Shown here: positions 56,149-64,000 of the stretch, piece by piece
How positions within the stretch are numbered: the stretch's first letter is position 1
How the letters are laid out: each line of letters starts with the position of its first letter
Assembly: GCA_947044405.1 (NCBI GenBank)
Contig: CAMRHE010001072.1
Coordinates: 124,001 to 188,000 of the forward strand
From: Leptodactylus fallax
Lineage: Eukaryota > Chordata > Amphibia > Anura > Leptodactylidae
DNA: 64,000 bases
Reading direction: 5' to 3'
Program-made: the position numbers and the translations under genes
Notes under the pieces: model-generated
The model's database searches: none
Told to the model about the DNA's origin: nothing
Seen by the model: only the letters and a program-made list of their open reading frames with translations

Positions 56149-56365
56149 ATCTTCGAAGGTTGGTGGTCACCACTTCAAAAATTGAGCGTTGACAACGTTT
56201 GGCCAAGCTTCAACGGGTTGACGGGTTGAGCAACCGCATCCTACCGTGACCTCGCTTTCTGCAGTCTAGGCGGACAGACCCACAGCTCAACACAACCAAC
56301 ACAACACTAAAGCGAGGCCAGAAACAAAGGTCCATGATTCCTAGGGATGGAATTGTAGGAGCTTT

Positions 56366-59300
56366 TCGGTGATCCAACGTTGAGTCGCCAACATATGAGG
56401 TGACTAGGACAAGAAATATGTGCCTGTCATTGCGGATTGAATATCTCCCACAAAGCCTCAATTTAAGAGGGACGTGAAGGATTCAACAGTCAGCCAACGT
56501 TGCTTGACCGACTCAGCATCCCTTTCTCTCAGCACCACTCTTACTCGCCTCTCTCGCTGGGCATCTAAAGGCATCAAGAATGTCGCTGCAAATAGTTGCG
56601 GTAAAAGAAGACGTGGGTTTCAACAGGCCTCAATTAAGAAATGTGTCCTTCAACACTTCCAACCAGGTCGGTGAGTGACAGAAGCCGAGAAGCCTATAAA
56701 TACGTCCTCTACCCCTGCAATTGCTCTACTATTTATTCACTTGATTCTGCAAAGTCGAGCAGGCTTGTGTCTGACGCACTCGATAAGTTCTCCCCCTTTG
56801 ATCGAGTACTGGAATTTATACCGTACTGACATTTATAGTATACATCGTGGACCAGCAAACCAGACAGTTCCTGTACTGTAAGAGACGTGGTTCCAAGCAG
56901 ATTCACTGCCCCATTTACGCCAGCCGATCGGAGATACGAGATTTGGATTAGCTGGTCAAGGTGTCTATGCGAAGACGTCTCTGCTATAGCGAGCTGATCT
57001 ACTGTCGCGGCTCTGGTTGACCACAAATTTGAAGTGCAACTGCTCACACTGTAGGTATATGGGCCCACAAATCCTTGAAACTGCACTGACCCGAAAGACG
57101 CGGGACAGCCAGATCCGTGGACGTTCGAACACAATGCACCAGAGCAAGGGCCACAGCTCCTTGCCGTCTCTTCATCCCTGGTCTTGACCATCAGAAAATG
57201 TGAGTTATGGAATTCCACGCTGGTCTACTGGCTAATAATTGACAGTGAACCTTTGGGAGCTCACCAGAGTGGCCCTGATAACCCTGCACTACCGTCAGTG
57301 CTCCACGCAAAGCCATGGCTTACACACTATTCCTAGCCCCGTCGCTTCGAACAATGCAGCATGTCCTAGGTGGAAGATCGCAAACCAAGATAGCGAGTCA
57401 ACAACAGGGTGCGGACATCCAAGTGCGAACTTAGTCGCATCGAAGCTTGAGGCGTCCGTCCTTCCTGATAGGTGAGTTATCGCGTCTTCTGCTGCGCCGG
57501 TCCGATTAAATATACCAAGCCTTGTGCCCAAAATCACGAACACCACTGACACCTTCACGCTATTGTAGGAGCACCCCATCATCGACGGTGAAATATACTG
57601 TGGCGAGTGGCCTAATTCCGCCAGATCGAGGATAAGACCAAGGTGGCGGCCGACGAGCGTGCTCCATCGCGTCTTCCGCCCTCGTCCCCACCGCCTTCGC
57701 ACTATTGTGGAGTTCCTGAACCTCTGGCATCGCGACACATTCATCCACCATGGAAGTGCAATATTTATCGCAAGCGGGTTCGTCACGCGCGTTTACTGTC
57801 TCAACAAATTGCCTTGTGCACCCCAGCGCGGCTTTTTTGAAGCGAGTGCAGATTGCGATGAGCTTGAACGCGACGTGGCATGGCTGGTGACTGCATTGCA
57901 GAGAGTTGTAAGTGATCTAGTTGTGAAGCCGATATAATCATTGCGCAAACTGATTGTCCCGTCTCAAGCGCACTTTGGGATTTCCATGAACAGGTACGCT
58001 ACGACAACTCGTCCAACTAGGTCAATCCTTGCTGACTCGGATCGTACAACAGGAGAACACCCTCATTTCTGTCACTCGAGTCGAATGCCACGCGAACAAA
58101 TATCTTGTCTGCTCGAGCTCCCCTATACAAATACGATTGCATGCTCTCTGTCCCTTCCACATGACTACTATCGACGATGAGTCACCAGAAGGTTCGTATC
58201 GCGTACCTCGGCCTCTTTCTCCCTATTGATTCTGCGTATCAGGTCATTGTTCGATTTGTCTACATGATACAACTCCTGAACTCCGATCAGCCTATACCAC
58301 TACCCGAATCATACCTGTGGCTAAGCATGCAACCTTTCAAATACCTTCAAGTGGCGTAGGCTGCTGGTATCGAATGCGTGATCCTCGTTGTCTTCGGATG
58401 ACATTTGGTGTCTTTCCAGGCCTGGAAATCCAAAAGACACAGGAATGCTGATGTTTTGTCTTGCTTCCTGGCAGATGAGCGTACCTCCGCAGACAATCAG
58501 GCTGTTAGCACAAGTCCACCTGCAAGGAGAAGGAGACGCAAAGTCTTCTCATTCTTAGCCTACAATTTGACATTGGTCATCTCAGGTACAAACCGAGAGG
58601 GTAAGATCGGGGCACAGGCAAGCCAATGAGAGCTCACTACCCAAGAATCACCTCGGGCATACAGGAAGCTGCATCATGAGGGCTGTCAAAAGTGTTGTGG
58701 TGTACCCGGTTGGTTCTTATGCACGCATTTCCTATCCAAGCCGAAGCACTATCTGCAAAGACCATTTACCCTGGGTGTCACTGCAGCTGCAGGTTAGTCA
58801 AGTCGACCGCGCGTATCCTTTATCCGTTCATATCGTCTCCTAACATATCACGCACTTGTCAGGAAATCCGGATTCCCTACATCCCCTATTTCGACGATTT
58901 TTTTTGAGAATAAATCATATATTCGTCGAGCCCACCGCGCTGCGGAGGACACGTGGGCATGTTACTGTTCGGCCAGGCAGCCACTGTAAAGACTTTGGTG
59001 TCCGAAACAATATCGAATCAGAATGTTTATGGGACCTCTTGGACTAGCCCCTAGACCCTGGAGCAAAATTTCCACCGTCAATCAACGCTCATGTGATGGT
59101 TGCTTTTGGAAGGATGGCCGGATTGTCTACTACGACTACGAGCGAACTAGCACTCCTGCGGGGATATCACCCAACGGAAATTCGTTTCAGACGGCACTGC
59201 TAGAACCCAATCGGGTTTCAATCGGGTTTCAACCGTGTTCTCTTATCAGCAGAACATGGTTGATTGCATTAACTTGGGACACCACTTCCCAAAAGGCAAT

Positions 59301-60380
59301 TGCCGTCACTTCGATCCGGGATTGGTTGAAATATGATCCGTCGTTGCCGAGGCATAGTAGGAGCCAACCGGGTATTCTTGATTGCTTGCTTGTCCAAATC
59401 TCTCAGCAACATGGTTGTCTCTGTGGTAAAATTACTTTGATTCTTGCGCTCTCTGGGATATAAGAGCTGGAATAGGGTAAGGTCGAGTGACTCACAATCG
59501 CCGCCTGAAGTGATGACTTTGACTTCGCAAGGCACAAAGCCTACCGCATGGCTGATTTTACTCAAGCCAATCGTTCGGCACCTCATCACATGCTTCTACA
59601 CGTGGGTCTTGGGCGTATTGCTTGGTCATAGTTGAACCAGTGGATCTACTATCCCTATCGGATTGAGGCTGTATGCCAACTTCACCGAGTGATCAGAATG
59701 GGACTAGAAATTTTGGCTTACGAAATAGAATCTATAGTGATTGATACATTTATCATGTGGGTGAGATGGCAAGAAAATCTCCGTACTACGTCCGTGAGAC
59801 ATTGATAGACCTCGCCACGGGCCATGAGGCCCATGGATTCGCACTGAGTTACTTCCCCCTGCCTATGGGCGGGCGGGCGGTTGACCGTAGCCCCGTGTCA
59901 TTTAATGGGCCCATGGGTCGCTTACTAATAAGCACTTCAGTCACTGACATATAATTTTATAATGTTTAGCCACGCACGTATATGTCCTATAGTACTACGT
60001 ATTCAGGTTATTTGAGTAGAAAGGTATACAATGGATGTGTTCAGCTATAACCAAACCTAGTAAAAGCAATGGACTATCGAGTCTAAGTGAAATTGAAAGT
60101 GTGATCCGAAATACATAGAAATTGTGATGCGTCTGCATTGCGTGTAAATATATATATAGACCTACAAAACATGCTGAACCTACAAAACCACTCACAATAT
60201 AATGCCTACCAGTCGCATCAGTAAATTTATTATAAACACGACATACTAGTTATACTGCATACTAGGATTCGCCTTTATTATGATCAATTATCTGCTATAC
60301 TAGTGGTTATTGGGGGTAGGTGACAAGTGATAGATTTCCAAGAAGTTGAACCCCCTATTCAGGAAACTTACATAATCTGA
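56366..60380. other. no confident gene; several decayed-looking frames
   Basis: Frames that look partly coding but could not be joined: minus 57218-56733 and 57786-57295 (about 160 codons each, no domain); plus 57700-57935 (VEFLNLWHRDTFIHHGSA); plus about 59060-59190 (PSINAHVMVAFGRMAGLST). The mixed frames suggest an old gene remnant. CAACGTTG occurs twice, at 56375-56382 and 56495-56502. Confidence 0.3.
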
Positions 60381-60430
60381 GGGTGGCATGGACCGATGGC
60401 AAGGTCTAGACGTTGACCACCTTTTTCACC

Positions 60431-60775
60431 GCCCGACCATTCACCACCACGCTCACCACCACGCTCATCAACACACATCAACACTCACCAACACCACCAT
60501 CAACACTCACCCATCAACACTCACCATCAACACTCACCATCAACACTCACCATCAACACTCACCAACACCATCAACACTCACCCAACACTCACATCAACA
60601 CTCACATCCACCACCATCAACACTCACCATCAACACTCACACATCAACACTCACCATCAACACTCACCATCAACACTCACATCAACACTCACCATCAACA
60701 CTCACCATCAACACTCACCATCAACACTCACCCATCAACACTCCCATCAACACTCACCATCAACACCAACGGTTC
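60431..60775 (+). repeat. 13-bp minisatellite (CAACACTCACCAT)n
   Basis: About 25 units or partial units of CAACACTCACCAT with interruptions (ACATCAACACTC, CACCACCATC). C/A-rich on the plus strand and free of stops, which opens two long overlapping frames (His/Gln/Ser/Thr-rich) that are artefacts of the repeat. Confidence 0.9.
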
Positions 60776-61132
60776 AACACCACAAGCATTCCAAGACAAC
60801 ACTCATCTCTGTTTGCCTAATCTGAATGAAAGATGCCAATTTCTATTGTAGCGAGGAAGCTATTGGATCACAAGCTACCAAGGGAAAGGAATGGGAAATA
60901 CGTCATTTGATACTGAAGACGCTTCAGTTGTTAGTTTATGATTTTGGCTATTGAATTGGCAAAGATCTCTAACTAGGGCTCCTTCTATGTATCCAATGAT
61001 GACCCTTCGGAACAATGAACAGACGATGAAGATGTTGCGCAGGTCTTTGCTTCTCCGAATACTCTTGGAACACTCGAATACTGGTCCCTAGCACCACGAA
61101 GAGGTGCCTGCACGGGCTAGAGGGGCTTGTTG
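60776..61132. other. spacer between two repeat arrays
   Basis: Nothing recognisable. Confidence 0.4.
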
Positions 61133-61757
61133 TCGCAGATGTCCCTGCGGAGACTCTTGTTGTCGCAGATGTCCCTGCGAGGCGCTTTGTTGACGCAGAA
61201 CGGAGCCGCGGCCCTGCGGAGAACTTGTTAATGCAGCGGTCTCCTGCAGAGAACTTGTTAACGCAGCGGTCTCCTGCGGGTCTCACTTGTCATCACAGCG
61301 TCCCCCTGCGGAGTTCACTTGGTAACGCAGCGCCCCCTGCGAGGATTGTTGTTGACGCAGACCTACCCTGCGAACACAGTGTACGCAGCTACCTGTTGAC
61401 GCAGAGCCTGCCTGCGAACACAACGCAGACCTATCCTGCGGAGAGACATTGTTGACGCAGCACCCCCTGCGAGGCATATTGATGACGCAGACCCATCCTG
61501 CGAGACACAGTGTGACGCAGCACCCCCCTGCGAGCACTGTTGATGACGCAGACCTATCCTGCCACGAGCGTCGCAGAGCCGACGCAGCCCCCGCGACAGC
61601 CCCCGCAGAGCGCAGACCGTAAGCACGCCCTGCAGAGAACTTGTTAACGCAGCGGCTCCTGCGGGTCTCACTTGTCATCACAGCGTCCCCCTGCGGAGTT
61701 CACTTGGTAACGCAGCGCCCCCCTGCGAGGATTGTTGTTCACGCAGACCTATCCTGC
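61133..61757. repeat. array of interrupted palindromes CGCAG-N7..9-CTGCG
   Basis: About 18-20 units at 25-38 bp spacing, each a potential hairpin with arms CGCAG and CTGCG and a C/T-rich loop (ATGTCC, CGGTCTC, CGCCCC, ACCTATC). Clear unit starts: 61133, 61163, 61193, 61261, 61325, 61355, 61455, 61484, 61514, 61546, 61646, 61709, 61740. Spacers are related (CTTGTTAA, TTGTTGA, TGATGA). A block of four units (61245-61377) is repeated at 61630-61759, about 385 bp further, so the array also grew by larger duplications. No ORF. Confidence 0.85.
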
Positions 61758-63334
61758 GAAGCACCTTTTTACACTCGCGGGGCTCGTGGCAGCGAGGGAG
61801 CGCAAGTCTTACATCACTGGGCTCGTGGCAGCGACAGCCGTGGTCACGGAGACTCTCAAGCCCGCAGGCAAGAGAGGGACACCATGACACATCGGAGTGT
61901 GAGGACCGAAGTCCTGATTTTTTTTGGGCTGGGAATCCGGCTCCTTTTATATTTTTTCGGCTACGTCTCTACCAAGGAACCAGTTGCGCAGATGGTAGCG
62001 AGAATCACGGTCTCGTTAATAAGCGTTGAAGCGATTTCAACGACGTTGAAGGGGTGTTTGGAGACTTTGTGGCCTACAGAGCCAAGTCTCGACCTGGAAT
62101 AATTCCTCTCAAAATTGTGCGTTGAGTGTGGTGAACCACTTTCATCGACTGTTGAAAAGAAAGTAATGCCGCAAAAGTATGATTCGTACATATCATCGAA
62201 TTTGCAATTAAATCGCTCAACGCGCTTGCATTCTACATCTCCCCGTTTTAACCACGGTCACCATTTCTTTAATGAGGGTTGAAGTGCTTCAACAGATGCC
62301 GAAATAATGGGCTGGAGACTTTGTGGTCGACGGAAACGCTGAGCTGTACCTGGGGTTGGCCGGATGACATCTTTGGTCTCACTAGAGTCAATACCCTTCA
62401 TCTCTAGGCTCGCGCCGCTGAATGTACTTTCATTTCTACTCGCAGCTGACTTATGTTGTCTTTACTAAAATCTCTACTCCCTGGGCGCGTAGGCCTTGGC
62501 ATACTTGCAATCTCAGGATGAAGATTGTCTTTCTTTGGCATGATAGCCAAAAAGGGTCCAGACCTTTGAAAAGCTCAGACAAGAAACCTGGGTCTAGTTT
62601 CCAGGACAACCATGTGAACTGATGCAACCAAGGCCCACGAGCTAGGTTCTCGTGATCGCCACCCCCTCGCAAGATTGCAACGCTACTATCACACTGATGA
62701 GACCCTGGAGACGAATAGCACCCGACGGGCCAATCAAACACCACGCGTGAATTTAGACAGACGCAGGTACGGTTCTGCGATGCAGATCTCAGCGACGACC
62801 CACGGGACAGTAGATCAAGGAGGTTCTATTTGTGGCCCGGAGAGAAACTGGAAAGAATTGCAAAGGTCCAGACACGATCCACAAGCCCAAAGTTTTCGGC
62901 CGTCAGTGTCCGATGGAACGGGGGATTGTTGCCTAGGAGGTACTGCTGGGGCAGGTGAGTATTTGGAATAACACACAGACTTTGGCGACAGAATGGTAGG
63001 CTACAACCCGACCCGTGGTTGTGTTCTTTTGTGTTCTCTTGGTCGCAGTCATGAGAAAGTAAGTACCCCTGTCAAGTGGGAAGCAGAACTTTGCCTATCT
63101 GGTCTGTAGAACGTTCTAGAAGCTATGTATCTTCTCCTGCACCAAGCTTTCCCCTGATGATTATACTATACTCTCTTCGAGCCAGACAATTCCTCTCCAT
63201 ATGCTCCAATTCTATCGCCAGTCTAGTAACTCTAGCAGATGGCTTGTAGAAATAATGCCAGTGGATCACATGAGCTTACGTAAATATCTCCGGTTTTGAA
63301 CTAAACCCGGAAAACCGATTGGCTCCCGGGAGTG
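61758..63334. other. no confident gene
   Basis: A short direct repeat GGGCTCGTGGCAGCGA occurs at about 61780 and 61821. CGTTGAA/TTCAACG motifs cluster at 62029-62052. The ORF at 62675-62971 has no recognisable features. Confidence 0.35.
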
Positions 63335-63603
63335 GGTTTCTGTGGGCCGGCCCACCTGCGGCACCTAACCTGTATTCCAAGCACCCTGCCCATCTCGAGA
63401 ATGACGCTGAATGCAGTATCTTCTAATAAAATATTGTCCTTTCCCAATATCCTATATATGAGCAGCATGAGAATTTGTTGGTCCTGCTCTGGATCTCTTT
63501 TTTTTTGGGCTAGCAATCTACAAAGCAAGTGTAGCAGAGGCTGTTTAGATAAGCTTTCCATGAGGATCATTCGTGACAGCCGCATCCTCCCGCATCCTCT
63601 CAC
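63335..63603 (-). CDS. coding-like exon of an unknown gene at the window edge
   Basis: The minus frame reads LSKQPLLHLLCRLLAQKKR, then DQQILMLLIYRILGKDN and TAFSVILEMGRVLGIQ, followed by a GT that could be a donor (about 63372). Helical and well composed. It has no known domain. The N-terminus would lie toward or beyond 64000, and no joining exon could be fixed. Confidence 0.3.
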
Positions 63604-64000
63604 CGAGGGAGCATTTCCATGGCTTATCGAACTTTATTTTCCGGGGTTCGGCGATCGATCGACGATCCCGGCCATGTTCTACGATCTCTGGGGAACTAAC
63701 TTTTGTCAAACTATAACCTTGGTACTCCCTCGCTATTGTCGTAATTCCAAGGAATGGTGCTTGTTTATATTTTGATAATATGTGTATTCGTACATACAAC
63801 AATCATGCAGTAGCTTGATTGCTCAGCTGCCATGTTTGCCATTTTCCCCGTTCGTAGCAACATCAAACAACACTAATTCATCGAGGTAGTTGCTATTGCT
63901 GCTTCGAGATCGCGATGTAGCGCAGATACCAACGAACTGCTGGTAGCATGGATGTTCCGCTCATCGGTATCTCAGCTTCCTGGCTGCACAGACACGATGT

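Larger units (their letters stand above)
44740..56365. repeat. right arm of the large inverted duplication (fuller copy)
   Basis: Contains gene F and flank (44740-45813), the membrane-protein pseudogene, the long TCCCAGGA-type array, R1 (inverted), RING, F-box/ankyrin, D, E and C. Outer limit near 56365, where CTACAATTCCATCCCTAGG (reverse strand) matches left 469-488 before homology ends. It is more complete than the left arm, and its genes are mostly open. A poly-A tract (56111-56146) pairs with the poly-T at about 677-697 of the left arm. Confidence 0.85.

Noticed and set aside
56733..57786. Two minus ORFs of about 160 codons as one gene
   Set aside because: No splice sites join them in frame, no domain is seen, and plus-strand frames in the same stretch look equally plausible.
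60388..60825. Two overlapping ORFs of 145 and 135 codons, His/Ser/Thr-rich
   Set aside because: They are produced by the stop-free 13-bp minisatellite. The same peptide cycle appears in every frame.
61133..61757. CRISPR-like array
   Set aside because: The genome is eukaryotic, the spacers are similar to each other, and each repeat is itself an interrupted palindrome. No cas-like gene is present.
1..64000. tRNA, rRNA or telomere repeats
   Set aside because: No cloverleaf with A/B boxes, no rRNA signature and no TTAGGG/CCCTAA run was seen by eye. A tRNAscan/Infernal run would be decisive.

Overview
The window looks like nuclear DNA of a filamentous ascomycete, most likely Eurotiales (Aspergillus/Penicillium group). 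Introns are short (about 40-85 nt) with GT..AG ends. The genes are typical fungal accessory genes: hAT transposase, ferric reductase, RasGEF, Zn2Cys6 regulator, F-box/ankyrin, RING and patatin. One C2H2 protein has a C-terminus very like BrlA, the conidiation regulator of that order. Gene density is low and many genes are broken by small insertions and deletions. This fits a subtelomeric or otherwise fast-evolving accessory region. All splice models were read by eye, and no database search was made.

The main architectural feature is a large inverted duplication. A right arm (about 44.7-56.4 kb) carries, in order, an uncharacterised gene F, a membrane-protein pseudogene, a short-motif repeat array, a RING gene, an F-box/ankyrin gene and three small unknown genes D, E and C. 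A left arm (about 0.46-5.0 kb) is the same series in inverted order. It has lost the ankyrin gene, most of the RING gene, the membrane-protein gene and half of F, and what remains is frameshifted. The left arm ends inside a patatin-like gene, immediately after the codons for DPSRRM. About 40 kb lies between the arms.

Between the arms, from left to right, are: an unknown acidic/helical protein gene (5.7-7.1 kb); a hAT transposase with open exons (8.1-10.8 kb, minus); a small acidic gene (11.5 kb); an unknown 303-aa ORF (13-13.9 kb); a five-exon ferric reductase (15.8-17.9 kb); B, a third-locus paralogue of the C/D family (19.3-19.8 kb); a BrlA-like C2H2 gene (20.4-21.6 kb, minus); poorly resolved fragments (23-25 kb); a convergent two-gene module G/H and its direct duplicate G'/H' (25.6-28.5 and 32.8-35.7 kb) flanking a RasGEF gene (30.1-31.7 kb); a Zn2Cys6 regulator pseudogene (38.2-40.6 kb); and an APH-like kinase pseudogene (43.6-44.2 kb).

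Right of the arm no confident gene is seen. The stretch holds a 13-bp minisatellite (60.4-60.8 kb) and an array of about 18-20 small interrupted palindromes (61.1-61.8 kb). The best candidates for something undescribed are the C/D small-protein family with its partner E, the palindrome array, and the TCCCAGGA-type motif arrays that track the inverted arms. Patatin-like and ferric reductase genes are recurrent Starship cargo, but no tyrosine-recombinase captain was seen here.
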